The position numbers and the translations under genes are program-made. The notes below the pieces were generated by a model, which saw only the letters and a program-made list of their open reading frames with translations, was not told where the DNA came from and made no database searches. Source: Hyaloraphidium curvatum (lineage: Eukaryota; Monoblepharomycota; Hyaloraphidiomycetes; Hyaloraphidiales; Hyaloraphidiaceae). Taken from it: 64,000 nucleotides of DNA. The stretch covers positions 124,001-188,000 of the forward strand of contig JAIVFI010000019.1 of assembly GCA_025558095.1 (NCBI GenBank), in the 5' to 3' direction. Shown here piece by piece: positions 11,522 through 23,448 of this stretch; within the stretch, counting starts at the first letter, position 1, and every line of letters begins with the position of its first letter.

Positions 11522-13445
11522 ATGTCGTCCGGCTCGCCCGTGCACATCGCCGGCGGCCTGCCGCCCGTGGCGCTGCCCCCGCCCGCCCCGCTGTCGACCG
11601 TGCTCGCGCCGTCGTCGACCGCCGTCGCCCCGCGCTTCCCAGGCGACCCGGCCGCGCGCTCCAACGGCCGCGACCCGTACCCGTACATCCCCGGCTTCAT
11701 GAGCTACTGCGTGTCCGAGGCGCTGCCCGGCGCGCTGCCGGACGGCCAGAACTCGCCCCAGGTCGCGCCCTACGGCCTGTACGCAGAGCAGCTCAGCGGC
11801 ACCGCATTCACCGTCGGCAGGCACGAGAACCTGAGGAGGTTTGAAAGGCCGCCGCTTCGGTCGCGTGTTCACGACGCTAACCTTCTCTTCCGGTCGTGAT
11901 TCCGGCTCCCACTCCCCTAATCTCCCTCCCTCTACCAAGCTGGTTGTACCGCATCCGCCCCTCGGTGTGCCAGTCGCACTTCACCCCCCTGGCCTACCCC
12001 CGCTGCGTCCCCGCCAACCCGCCCCCGCTCGTCTCGGAGTTCGCCCCCTCGCTGCCCTACGTCGTCGCGACCCCCGAGCACTCGCGCTTCCCGCCCTTCC
12101 CGCTGCCCAAGAAGGGCGACCCCGAGGCGGACCTCGACTTTTGGGAGGGGCTGCGGACCGTGTGCGGCGTGGGGAGCGCGAGCAACAAGATCGGCCTTGC
12201 GGTGCACGTCTACTTTTTCGCGAGGCAGGCGCCCAGGAGGGCCGGGTACTCGTCGGACGGTGACTTCCTGATCGGTGGGTCCGCGAGCGGGTGGTCGGAG
12301 TCCCACTACGGAGCTGACCGCACAGTTGATTGTGGCCCACAGTTCCCCAGCAAGGCATCCTCGACATCACCACCGAATTCGGCCGCCTCTCCGTCTCCCC
12401 CAACGAGATCGCCGTCGTCCAGCGCGGCATCAAGTTCCGCGTCGGCACCATGGACGGCGAGCCCGCGCGCGGCTACGTGCTCGAGCTGCACGCGGGCCAC
12501 TTCGACCTGCCGGACCTCGGGCCCATCGGCGCAAACGGGCTGGCGAACCACAGGGACTTCATGAACCCGGTGGCGTACTACGAGGACGATGCGGAGGAGT
12601 GGGAGCTGGTGTGCAAGTTCCAGGGGAAGCTGTGGAGGGCGAGCATGGTGGGTTGGCGGAGGCGTTCGTCGCCGATTCTTGGTTGACGCCTTGTCCGACG
12701 TTGATCCACAGGACCACTCGCCCTTTGACGTCGTAGCATACCACGGCAACTACGTGCCCTACAAGTACGACCTGGCAAAGTTCTGCGCCGTCAACTCGGT
12801 CTCCTTCGACCACATCGGTGGGGATGGAAAACAGGGGTCGGCAATGTCTGTTGCTGACGAAGCGTTCATTGCCGCCCCCACAGACCCGTCGATCTACACG
12901 GTCCTCACGGCCAAGAACCCGGCCACGCCCGGCACGGCGACCGCGGACTTTGTCATCTTCCCCCCTCGCTGGACCGGTGCGTCTCCCTTTGCGCCGTCTA
13001 CCTGCACGATACCTGACACTCCCCCCCGCCTCTTTCAGTCATGGAAAACAGCTTCCGCCCCCCGTGGTACCACCGCAACACCATGTCCGAGTTCATGGGC
13101 CTCATCCAGGGCGCCTACGAAGCCAAGGGCCGCGGCCTCCTCGCCGGCGGCGCCACCCTGCACCCCTGCATGACCTCGCACGGCCCCGACAGCGGGCTGT
13201 TCCTCGGCGCCAGCCGCGCGCCGCTCAAGCCCGAGCGGGTGGCCGACGGCACGCAGACGTTCATGTTCGAGGCCGCGGGGATGCTGGTGCTCACCGAGTG
13301 GGCGATGGGAAGGAGGGATACGAGCGAGGAGTACGTGAGGGGGAGCTGGAGCGGGCTGAGGAGGCAGTTCGATCCAACAAAGAGGCAGGTGGAGGTGGTG
13401 CCCGAGGGGAGGGCCGTGTCGGGGGCTAAGGCTGCCAGGCTTTGA
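11522..13445 (+). CDS. HGD: Homogentisate 1,2-dioxygenase
   Basis: This enzyme opens the ring of homogentisate to maleylacetoacetate using Fe(II) and O2, in the tyrosine/phenylalanine catabolic pathway. Six exons (11522-11838, 11940-12274, 12343-12647, 12712-12817, 12884-12976, 13039-13445) join in frame to 520 residues. Signature blocks are [54 protein letters not shown] and [16 protein letters not shown]. The metal-binding region is [18 protein letters not shown] with SHGPD near the end, keeping both His and the Glu ligand. Length is slightly above the usual 440-480 because of an Ala/Pro-rich N-terminal leader. No maleylacetoacetate isomerase or fumarylacetoacetase is nearby. Confidence 0.95.
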
Positions 13446-13618
13446 GGCGGATCCGCAGTAGTTGGAGAAGGAGCCGTGTGGCCCGTATGCAATTCAAAAA
13501 GTGTTGATCGTCGTTGGTGATGGTCCGGAGGACTTCGGCAAGATCTCGATCGAGTGTCTCCCGTCTCTCTCCATCTCCCTCCCGCCAGGGACGTCGCGAC
13601 CGGCCTCTGGCGTCCACG

Positions 13619-14632
13619 ATGGCCACCAACACGTACAACGCGCGCAACCTCGTCGGTTATGGAGAGAACGCGCCGGACCCGAAGTGGCCCGGCGGCGCGA
13701 AGGTCTGCGTGTCCTTCGTCGTCAACTACGAGGAAGGCGGAGAATCGTCGATCGAGGAGGGCGACAAGGGGCCCGAGTTCATTCTCCACGAGAATCCTCG
13801 TTCGGCACCGCAGCGCGGGATCCGCGACATCAACGTTGAAACGCAGTACGAGTACGGGTCGCGTGCCGGCGTTTGGAGGCTCCTCCGGCTCTTCAAGTCG
13901 CGCGGAATGAAGTTTTGCGGCTACATCGTGGCCCGCGCCGCCGAAAGGAACCCGGAGGCGATCAAGGCGATGGTGCGGGACGGGCACGAGGTCGCCTCCC
14001 ACCACTACCGGTGGATCAACTACCAGCGGCTGCCCGAGGCCGTGCACCGCGAGCACATCCGGAAGGTCGTCGAGACACTGCGTTCCATCGCGGGATATGC
14101 CCCCATCGGCTGGTACGCCGGCCGGATTACGCCCGAGTCGCGCCGCTGGCTGGTCGAAGAGTACGAGAAGATGGGCCTTCCGCTCGCCTGGGACTCGGAC
14201 TTCTACAACGACGACCTTCCGTTCTACGAAAAGTTCTCGCTCCCTTCTGGCGACCGGTGGTCGCTCATCATCCCCTACAGCTGGAGCAACAACGACGCCA
14301 AGTTCGTGCTGCCCACCATGGGCTTTGCCGATCCCCGGGGATACTTCGAGCACCTCAAGATGGCGCTGGACCAGCTCCTCGAGGAGGGCCGCGCCGGGCA
14401 CCCCCGCATGATGTCCATCGGGCTCCACTGCCGCATCGTCGGGCATCCTGCCCGCGCTCGCGCACTGGCGGAGTTCATGGACTACATCAAGTCGCTCGGG
14501 AGCGAGGTCTGGGTCGCGACGCGGGCCGAGATCGCGGCGCACTGGCGCTCGGTGCACCCGCCGCCGCCTGGAGCAAAGGATGCGGGGGAAGGCGTCGGGC
14601 CGATACCTGGGCAGGTCAAGGCGAATCTGTGA
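13619..14632 (+). CDS. puuE: PuuE-type allantoinase / polysaccharide deacetylase family protein
   Basis: A single exon of 337 residues starts at ATG 13619 (MATNTYNARN). The sequence follows the cofactor-independent allantoinase PuuE: VCVSFVVNYEEGGE, the EYGSRAGVWRLLRLF block, DGHEVASHHYRWINY, IGWYAGRITPESRR and WDSDFYNDDLPF. These enzymes have the NodB polysaccharide deacetylase fold and convert allantoin to allantoate in purine breakdown. The usual G in ASHG is replaced by H here. No other ureide-pathway gene is visible in the window. A chitin or peptidoglycan deacetylase role is less likely because of the EYGSRAG and YNDDLP motifs. Confidence 0.85.
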   Translation: MATNTYNARNLVGYGENAPDPKWPGGAKVCVSFVVNYEEGGESSIEEGDKGPEFILHENPRSAPQRGIRDINVETQYEYGSRAGVWRLLRLFKSRGMKFCGYIVARAAERNPEAIKAMVRDGHEVASHHYRWINYQRLPEAVHREHIRKVVETLRSIAGYAPIGWYAGRITPESRRWLVEEYEKMGLPLAWDSDFYNDDLPFYEKFSLPSGDRWSLIIPYSWSNNDAKFVLPTMGFADPRGYFEHLKMALDQLLEEGRAGHPRMMSIGLHCRIVGHPARARALAEFMDYIKSLGSEVWVATRAEIAAHWRSVHPPPPGAKDAGEGVGPIPGQVKANL

Positions 14633-15039
14633 AGAAGGCCATCGCCTTCGTTGGTCTCAGGTACGACATGGCGGCCGGGGTATCCTTATGCCTGGCTAAT
14701 GATTTCTTTTCTGTTGCAGCGGCCGAGAGTGGGTCAGAGTGTAGCAGCGGACTTTACGGGAGGCAGGATGACGTTGGACGATCGAGAACCAACGTAGCAT
14801 GGGACCGTTCCTGTAAATGGTTCGCGTCAAGAGGGCCCTTGTCAAGCTCTTCATGCCGCTCCCTCATTCCCGCAAGCGACAGCGACGAATGCCTTTCAAA
14901 AACGTGAGTCGAACGTGGGGACGCGGGTCACGATCGAATCGGCGTCGACTCGTCACACACCACTCGTGCTTCGATTCCCCGAGTTCTGCACACCGCATCC
15001 ACCAATCCGACCCTGCTCTCTCCTCGCAACCAAGCAGCC

Positions 15040-16163
15040 ATGCCTCTTACCGAGCAGCAGGCCACCGACGCCTTCCGCGCCTGGGTCTCCAACTGCAACG
15101 CGCACCTCGGCACCCCCGGAGCCATGACCGACTTCGACTGGGCGTGGAAGCTCAACGGGGATCCCAAGAACTTTGTCTACGTGCACACGCTCGAGTGGGC
15201 ATCTCATTCCGAGGGATGACGTGGGGAGGTCTGACCCGTGCGGGCAGGATCGCTGTGGGGAGGGACGAATCGGACAAGGCTCTCGGACGGATCGCCGAAG
15301 CCGGGATGGGCATCGACGAGCCCGAAGGTGTGACTGCGTACATGAACTACGGTTCGGGAGTGCACGTCGTCGTGGGGAAGGTCGCCACGCACTCTGTGAA
15401 GGAGTTCCTTCCCGGTGGCCCCAAGAGTACGCTCGCACACGCCCACACTGTGCTCACTCACTATCTGATGCGCCTTCCCCTTTTCCTGCCCAGCCATCAA
15501 GGCCACGGCTCGGCTCCACCTCGACGACGGCGGCAAGATCATCCGCATCGAGTCGATCGTCGACCCCGAGACCCGTCCCGCCCTCTTCGAGGCCATGCTC
15601 AAGACCACTGGGTCCCCGAAGGGCGCCGCGGAGGCCGAGCATGCGCTCCGCTCGCTGGTTGACACGTTCCAGACCCGCAACGTGGACAAGATCTTGGAAT
15701 CTTGCACCGAAGACCTGCAGTGGATCGCGCCGACCGGTTTGTTCCGGGGAAAAGGTGAGCCGGTGGATCGGCGGTATGCGGGCGAGGCTGACTTTGTGGA
15801 ATCAGGGGAGGAGATGAAAAAGGGCCTTCTCTCGCTGTGGATCGATGTCGTCGGCATGGACGGCTCCGAAATCACCGGCCCCATCCGCACCATACCGCAC
15901 CACCGCGCCGAGGCCAAGGTCACGTTCAAGTTCGGGAAAGCCCCCGACAGCCTCGAGATCAAGGGTGAGGCGCGTACCCCACAAGAACGATTGGGCTCAA
16001 GGCCTTCCGCTCCGCAGAGCTGTCCACCACGCTGTCGGTGCAGGTCAACCCGGAGGGCAAAGTCACTCGCGTGGCACCGCTCCAGGTCGAGGAGAAGGAG
16101 TTCGAGGACGCGCGCAAGGTCCTGGCGTGGGCGATGGCAAACGCAGGCAAGGGGAAAGCATGA
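15040..16163 (+). CDS. Two-domain NTF2/SnoaL-like protein
   Basis: ATG 15040 (MPLTEQQATDAF) starts a gene with about four introns, ending at TGA 16161-16163. Spliced blocks read VHTLEIAVGRDESDKALGR, then KATARLHLDDGGKIIRIESI, AEHALRSLVDTFQTRNVDKI, LQWIAPTGLFRGK and ELSTTLSVQVNPEGKVTRV. The second half has the helix-strand pattern of NTF2/SnoaL-like folds, and the first half looks like a diverged copy. I place the last intron at 15965-16017 because that acceptor keeps the frame. No catalytic residues can be assigned and the function is unknown. The 400 bp upstream, after the allantoinase, holds no convincing gene. Confidence 0.6.
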
Positions 16164-16368
16164 AGCGGGCGAGCCCGGGCGCCAGGGTTGCTGGGGACAG
16201 TCGGCTCTCTGCCGGGACAGGCCAAGGCGAATCCTGAAGGATAATCCATGTTTTTTTGTTGCTTTTGTCTGCGAATCGAAACGGAGTCAGCTCGGCTAAA
16301 GTTGTGTGCGTCCCTGCCGCCTGTAGCTGCGCCACGACTTCGAAGTCACACACCGTCACCACCTTCAA

Positions 16369-17836
16369 ATGGAACGAATCTCGCGCGAATCTGCTACTCC
16401 GACGCCCTCTGTCTCCACGCTATCTGGCCGCGACTCCCCTCCCCGCGGGGACAAGGCAGCCGAGCCGCCGTCTCTCTTGCGAGCGGCCCTCACCCGCCTC
16501 GATGATGCCGCGGCACATCTCGCGCTGCAGCCGTCCACCCTCGAACGGCTCCACTTACCGAAAGAGACCCTCAAGGCGCGCCTCGAGGTGCGCATGGACA
16601 ATGGCGAAAAGAAGTTCTTCGAGGCCTGGAGGGTTCGATGGGACGACGCCAGGGGACCGACAAAGGGCGGGATCCGCTTCCACCCCGATGCCTGCGAGGG
16701 CGAGGCCCAAACGCTGGCATTCTGGATGACCATCAAATGCGCGGTGGCAATGCTGCCGTTCGGAGGCGGCAAGGGCGCCGTCCGAGTCGACCCCCGTCAG
16801 CTGTCGAACACTGAGCTGGAGCGTCTCTCGCGGGCCTATGCCAGGGCATTTGCCCGGATCATTGGGCCGGATCGCGACATTCCGGCCCCTGACGTCTACA
16901 CCAACGGTTGGTTTCGGTCCCTCTGTCCTTTATTCGGGGATCACTGTCTGACGCTGCCAACTACTGACGATCATCCCGTCGGGCAGCCCAAACCATGGCC
17001 TGGATCGCCGATGAGTATTCAACCATCGTCGGATCTCCCCAGCCCGCTGTGATCACCGGCAAGCCCATCCCGTTGGGCGGCTCCCTCGGCCGCGGTGACG
17101 CCACCGCCCGCGGCGGGTACTACCTGCTCAACCACCTTCGCACCGAGCTGGGCCTCCCAGAGCGGATGCGGGTCTCGATACAGGGCCTGGGCAACGCCGG
17201 GCTGCACCTCGCCCAGCTGCTCGCCGCCGACGGGCACCTGATCGTCGCTGTCTCGGACTCCAAGGGCGCAGTGGCCAACGCCGCGGGCCTGGACGTCGCC
17301 AAGCTGGAACAGATCAAGGCGCGTCACGGCTCCGTCGTTGAGCTCGCCGGCGATCAAGCCGGAACCGAGATCATTCCTGCGGAAGGGGTGGTCTCGGCCG
17401 ATTGCGACCTCTTCGCCCCCTCCGCCCTTGAGAACATGGTGCACGAAGGGAACGCCAAGAGCGTCATGGCCAAGGCCGTGCTGGAGCTCGCCAACGGGCC
17501 CGTGACCCCCGAAGCTGACCATATCCTGGAGGCCAAGGGAGTCGTGGTCGTGCCCGACATCCTCGCCAACGCTGGAGGCGTAACCGTCTCGTACTTCGAA
17601 TGGGTTCAAAACCGTGCCGGCTTCTACTGTAGGTCTTTGTGATCGTTTTCTACTCCAAAGCTAACGCGGATTGTCCGCCAGGGACGCTGGCCGAGGTCCA
17701 CCAAAAGCTCAAGGAGATCATGGAGAGAGAAGGATCGTCAGTGTGGAAAATCAAGTCGGACAAGAAGATCTCGATGCGGACCGCCGCGTACGTGCTCGCC
17801 GTCGGCCGGCTGGGCGAGGCGATCGAGGCCGCTTGA
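16369..17836 (+). CDS. Glutamate dehydrogenase, bacterial/archaeal-type hexameric form
   Basis: Three exons (16369-16906, 16987-17628, 17682-17836) give 444 residues with exact phase. The enzyme interconverts glutamate and 2-oxoglutarate plus ammonium. Key blocks are [11 protein letters not shown], the substrate-binding [30 protein letters not shown] and [12 protein letters not shown]. These are followed by the nucleotide-binding [16 protein letters not shown] with D in SDSKGAV, and the end [13 protein letters not shown]. Length and motifs match the roughly 420-residue prokaryotic/archaeal class rather than the large fungal NAD-GDH. The end [14 protein letters not shown] is typical of the same class. 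Horizontal origin is possible. Confidence 0.9.
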
Positions 17837-17922
17837 GTCCGACGTCGAAGAGCCAATGATATTGCATCTATCCATGCCATAAGTAGTTTCAGTTTCACAA
17901 CTTCCTTCCTTCCGCTATTCCG

Positions 17923-20900
17923 CTATTGAACAGTGATCCGCACCGGCTGGTATCCACCGAACCACATCTGCTTGTCCGAGATCACCGGAGGCACGTCGTA
18001 ATCCGGCACCGATGGCACCCCTTGCGAGTCCCATGCCACCACGAAAAGCTCGTGCTGCCCCTTGGAGAGCCCGCCGAGGTCGACTTCGGTCGAGAAGTAC
18101 AGGTACGAAACACCCGGAGCGGGGAACGTCCACGTCTGCACGGTCCGCTGGTCGACTTGCAGCTCCAAGCGGACGATCCCTGAATAGGATGCAAGTCAGT
18201 GGGGACTAGATTTGAAGGCTGCCCAGCACCCACCGTAGGTCTTGCCGAACGTCTGCAGCCCGAACGCCGTGTGCGCCTGCAGTTGCAGCAGGATCATGGG
18301 CGTTGAGATTACGAATCCTTCAGGTGTGGCGAACGCCTGGCGCTGGGGCCCGTCGAACCAGAGAACGTTCTGCTCGCCCACGCGCGCAATCATGGCACCC
18401 GGTCCGACCTGCACCCACGAAGAGGGGTGGAAGGAAGGCCGCACGAGCGGCGGGAACCAGGGCTGCGGCTGCGTGTAGGGCCCGTCGTAGCCCGGTGGGT
18501 ACTCCACCTCGACGAGAACGTCGCCGATCATCATGTTGGCCGGGAGTTGGATTGTGAGAGTGTTGGTGGGGAGCAGTGCCGAGGCCGGAACCTCCAAGAT
18601 GTACCCGCGCGGGTTGGCGCTCTGGATCCTGCCCATTGTGGTGTTGACCGGCGGCGAGCCCATGATCAAGCGGCGGCAGGTCGTGTTGCGGCCCCAGACC
18701 GTGTACGCGAGCGAGTTGAAGCAGATGATGGCGTCCCCGTCCATGAAGCGGCGCTCGGACCAAGAATCGCCGTGCCGCGAGAACTTGACGCGGGCTCCCG
18801 TGGCCCGGTCGAACGGATCCGGGATCGCGATGGTGAAGGTGTTGGCCTGGGTAGACAGCGTGGGGCCCACTAGCCGGTACGCCGCCGAGTTGGTACCCCG
18901 GTATTGGCGGACGACCCGCTGCACTCCCGAAACGGAAGTGAATCCGAAGTTGTCCCTTCACGGAGATGGCTCAGTTGGAATCGCATATGGGGCGATCCAG
19001 GACACTCACCAGTGCACAGTAACTTCTGGTATAGAGTTGGCTTTGGAGACGTTGGCAAACTGGTGGAACCGCACCGAGGCCTGCCACGGATCGATCAGCG
19101 CACGCCGCGGAAACGAAAGTCGGCATTCCGCACCCGTTCGAAAGGCAAGTTGAGCCCCGACGGGATGTCGAACAGGCGCACCCCCGAGACGTCGACGGTC
19201 ATGGAATCCTTCGAGATGCGGAACACGAAGGGCCGCCGGACGTTGGGCGTGAGCGCGATGCCGACCTCCTTCTTGATGTCGTAGACCTTGGCGAGGAGCT
19301 TCATCCCCATGCCCGTGTCGACGTCGATACCGCTCTCGCCGGCGGCGATGTGGAAGCGCAGGCCGCCCATGGGGATCGGCGACGGCGGCCTCAAAGGCCG
19401 GTGCGACGGGCCGGAAGAGGAGAAGCGGTCCTCGTCCGGATCGCCGGTGATATCGATGAACCCTGAAAGACGGAAGGTTAGTGTGGCTGGGGATGTTGTC
19501 ACACGGAACCCACAGTAGTTGCTCGAGAATGCGGCGTCGAAATCGACGACGAGCGTCCCGGTGGTCCCCGTGAAGTCGAACACCCCCAACGCCCGCGAAG
19601 TGACCAGCGCCGGCCTGAAAGTACAAGCAAGTCAGCCCACTAGTGAGCTGTTCGTCACGGAATCTACGTACGTCATCATTGTAAGGTCGGTGTTTCCGCA
19701 CGCACTGTTGGTTTTGACGCCATTGTGCGCGTGGAATTGCCTGCGAGCAAAACGGTCAGGTTCCACTATCCCAATCGCTCCGGATGGGACGCACCCGTTG
19801 ATAAAGTTGCTGGACCCCGCCGCGTCGCTGCACATCGAGTACGAGGTGACCCATTTAGTCTGGTCGAACGGCCCGGCGGCCAGGTTGAAGTCGTCGAAGA
19901 ACCCGTTCATGGTCCTCCTCAGCTCGTCCACCCTCGCCGAGTTGCTCTGGAACCTGATCTCGGCGCTCGGCGCGCTCATGCGGCCCTCCATGCCCCTGGC
20001 GATCGACACCGTCTGCACGTACGCGCCGTAGACCACCCCGGGGAGCAGCGGCTGGATTTGGATGGCGCGGTTGGGCGTGCTCATGACGGTGGTCTGCGCC
20101 GGGTTGTCGACGGGGTACCAGGTGACCTGGTAGCCGCTCGTCCGGTTGTCCCAGAAACGCGAGCCAAAGTCGTCCCAGTTGCCGCGGCCCCGCCAGATTA
20201 GCGTGGCCATCCTATCGTCCTCGATGGCCTCCAGCCCCTGCGGCACGGGCACTGCGTCCAGCTGCGCCACCGGGAACAGCCTGATCCCCGATCCGATCGT
20301 CGACGGCTTGCCCAGGTCGGCCACCACCCGCACCGCCTGCGTCCTGCCCGGCCACACCCCCTGCGGCGCGACCGCCTGGATTCTCGTGTAGACGGGGTAT
20401 CCCCCGTTCCCCGCCGAATCGAAGCACCTCGCCTCGACCTCCACCGTCTGCGCGCCCTGCGCCGCGGCCCAGTCCACCGCCCCCGCGAGGTCCACGTCGA
20501 ACCCCTCGTTCGCGTACCCGACCCCGTTGCCCGGGTACGTCCACGTCCTGACCTCCCTCCCGTTGGCCAGCACCCTCACGCTCCCGATCCCCATGCGCAT
20601 GGCCTCGGACCCGCGGAAGTAGCCCGCGAAATCGGACCACGCCTCCACGCCCGCGTACGCCATCGCCGCCCGCGCGCGGATCGTCCCCGCGAGGCCGGCG
20701 CGCGCGTCCATGGAGAGGTCGGTGCCCGCGAGGGAGGTGATGCGGCACGCGGGGCCGGTGCCGGCCCAGGAGACCGTGGGTTCCGGGTCGGATGCGAGCG
20801 CGGGGAGGAGCCAGTGCGCCGGCGGGGTGTAGGCGGGTGCGGGGAGGGGGTAGGTGAGCTCCACGTGCAGGTCGCCGAGCATCGCCGCGGTCTCGAGGTG

Positions 20901-23195
20901 GAACACGAAGGTGTTTTCGCCCTGCGCGAGCCAGGAGGGGTCCAGCCGCACCAGCCACGGGGAGGACGGCATGTCGGGGACCCCGTAGCGCGCCATGGCG
21001 TCGAGGCTGGGGGCGTCGAACGCCGAATCCTGCACGGGCGAGGCGCAGGGGATCGTCCGACCCCCACTCGTGCCGTAGATGCTCACGGCGGTCCCCGAAT
21101 CGGCGCCGGGCGCGAGGATGCACAGCATGTTGCGCATCGAGTGGAAGTCCTGCCCCCGGAAGTCGTTGAACTGGAAGTGCAGCACCGCCATGCTCGCCGC
21201 CGCCGGATCCGAGGCCAGCTGCACACGGAACGCGGCGGGGCTGTTGGGCAGCGCCCCGCGGTAGCTCGCCTGCGTCGACGCCGGGAAGTCCTGCACGGCC
21301 GTCTCGTCCTTGGGCTGCGCCGCTCCCTCCCCGCCAAAGAACAGGTTGTCCAGCGCCACCCTGACCACCGGCTCCGCAGCGACCGTCATCGTGTCGTTGG
21401 CCGTGACCACGAACACGGCCTGCGCCATGTCCCACCCCATCCCGGGCACCGCGGCGTCGATCACCGTCCTCCCCGACACCCGCACCTCGATCCTCCCTTT
21501 CGACGCGCGCACGAGCACCGGCCTCCGCAGCCCTGGCACGCCGAACCCCGTGTCGAAGGACCCGTCGAGCTGCCCCGAGCCGAGCTGCGTGGTCCAGCGC
21601 CGCGAGAGCGTGAGCATGCCGCCGACCTGCTGCAGCCGCAGGAAGTCGTCCCGCGGGCCGAAGGCGGGGTGCAGCCGCGAGGCGGGGAGGCCCGAGGTGC
21701 CGTGGCCCGGCGCGGGGCCGTCGGCCGACGGTATGGGGACGAGGTACAGCTCGAACCGCGAGGGCCAGCCGGGGGTGGCGTCGGTTTCGAAGCCCAGGAG
21801 CCCCGTGCGGCCGCGGAAGTCGAGCAGATGCAGGGGTTTGAGCGAGATCGAGGCCGGGGAGCCGGGCGGGCACACGGGGGACACCGCGGAGCGCACGGTC
21901 ATGACGAGGTAGTCCGAAGGCACGTAGGCCGCGGTGACGTCGGGGTCGGCGCACAGCGAGTGGTGCGACTTGATGCCCTCGGGCACCGTGCGCGGGGCGT
22001 TGAAGTCCCAGAACCTTTCCGCGGATGCGCGCAGCCCGTCCACCCTCGCCCGCCCGAGGTCGAGGTCCACGCCCACGGTGCGCGGGCTCGGCTCCGCGCC
22101 GCTCTTGCCGACGGATCGCAGCTCGCACATCCACCTGCGCGACACCGCGAGCTCCGCCGGGGTCAGGTCCACCTGCACCGCGCGGAACGGGGTCACGTGC
22201 GAGCGGCCGTCCGCCAGCGGCACCGGGTTCGACAGGTCGGCGACGGGGAAGCATCCGACGAGGAAGCCGCCCAGCGCGCCATAGCTGTCCCAGTAGCGCG
22301 ACATGGAGGAGCGCATCCAGCGGTTGGCGTTCGGGGTGCCCCAGGCCAGCGAGAAGGACGAGTCCGAGAGCAGAAGGACCGAGGGCTGCGGCGCTGCGGG
22401 CAGGTTCTTGGAGTCGGAGGTCGGGTACGGCAGGGCGCCGCGGGGCTCGGCGGTCTTGACGGGGGCCAGCACCCGCGAGGTCGTCGGCACCAGCCTGCGG
22501 GTCGTGAGGCGCGTCGTGCGCACGATGACGGCGCGCTTCCTGGTCGTGATGACCACCTTGGTGCTGGTGCGCCTCTTGGTCGTGGCCCGCCGTTTGGTGG
22601 TCGAGCGGCGCTTCCTGGTCGTCGTGCGCCTCCTCTTTGTGCTCGTGCGCCGCTTCTTCGTCGTCTTCCTGGCCGTCTTTTTCCGCGTTGTCTTCCGGCG
22701 CCGCACGGTCGTCTTGAGCTGGCGGGCCGCCAGCTCCCTGCGCCTTAGCAGGTGTGCCTCCATCGCCGCGTCGGCCTCCGCGGCACGCTCCACCGCAGCA
22801 GCGGCGGACCCCTGCTCGGCGGCCAGCGCGGCGGCGATCCCGGCCTCGGCGGCGGCGCGCAGCGCCTCTGCTGCGCCCTTCTCCGCGACCTCAGCGCGGC
22901 GCTGCGCCTCGCGCTCGGCGATGGCCAGGTCGTCGAGGCCGAGCGGGCGGTCGCCGTCTAGCACGGGCGCCGCACCCCCGTCGGATCGGCCTCTAATCGC
23001 CCCCCCAAGTCCTCCCCCCGATTTAAGCGGTCCGTTGGGCCGGCTTCCGGGGTGTGCGGCGGCGGCGAGCCCCGCAAGGGCGGCGGCGAGCACGAGCAGA
23101 AACGGGAGCCGTGCCGCCGCCCATCGGCCGCCCCACCGCCACCCGCCGCCGCCCGCCGCCCCGCGATCGGCTCGCAGGCACGTCGCGCCGTCCAT
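17923..23195 (-). CDS. Giant secreted or membrane-anchored protein with a duplicated lectin-like module and fibronectin III domain
   Basis: The first in-frame ATG (23195) opens a protein of roughly 1,650-1,700 residues. Residues 30-47 form a signal or anchor segment (LPFLLVLAAALAGLAAAA). An Ala/Glu-rich helical stretch and then about 90 residues rich in Lys, Arg and Thr follow. Module 1 begins at RFWDFNAPRTVPEG and ends near GVWPGRTQAVRV. A fibronectin-III-like domain comes next (GLEAIEDD to SAPSAEIRF), then module 2 from GFFDDFNLAAGPF to the end at TAG 17923. Paired anchors are FWDFN/FFDDFN, SLCADP/SMCSDA, YRGALPN/YRGTNSA and VRTWTY/VQTWTF. Introns are confined to the module 2 half; one junction near 19015 is not resolved. 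The family is not recognised; a cell-surface carbohydrate-binding role is a guess. Confidence 0.7.
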
Positions 23196-23448
23196 AGGGC
23201 GGTCGCCGAGGTCGCCCGGGGCCAGGCCGCGTGCAGTCCCCTGCCCGGCGGTGTGACTGCTCTTGGGTGGCTGGTGCGGGCGGCGTCCCTCCAAACCGCA
23301 CCGCGCAACGGCACTCCAGGCATCGGCCAGATCGGGGCTGCCGCGCTCCGGATTCCATATGGGATCGACGGTGGACAGCCTTCAGGTGAACATCCATGAT
23401 TGAGCTGTATCTCAGCCGTCTAGACCGTCTAGGGGGCGCCATGCTCAT

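Noticed and set aside
14817-15039. Upstream extension of the NTF2-like gene frame
   Set aside because: It is basic and low complexity; ATG 15040 begins the recognisable protein.
20212-22748. Long frames on both strands within the giant extracellular gene
   Set aside because: They are Arg/Gly/His-rich in composition and overlap the frame with conserved duplicated modules.
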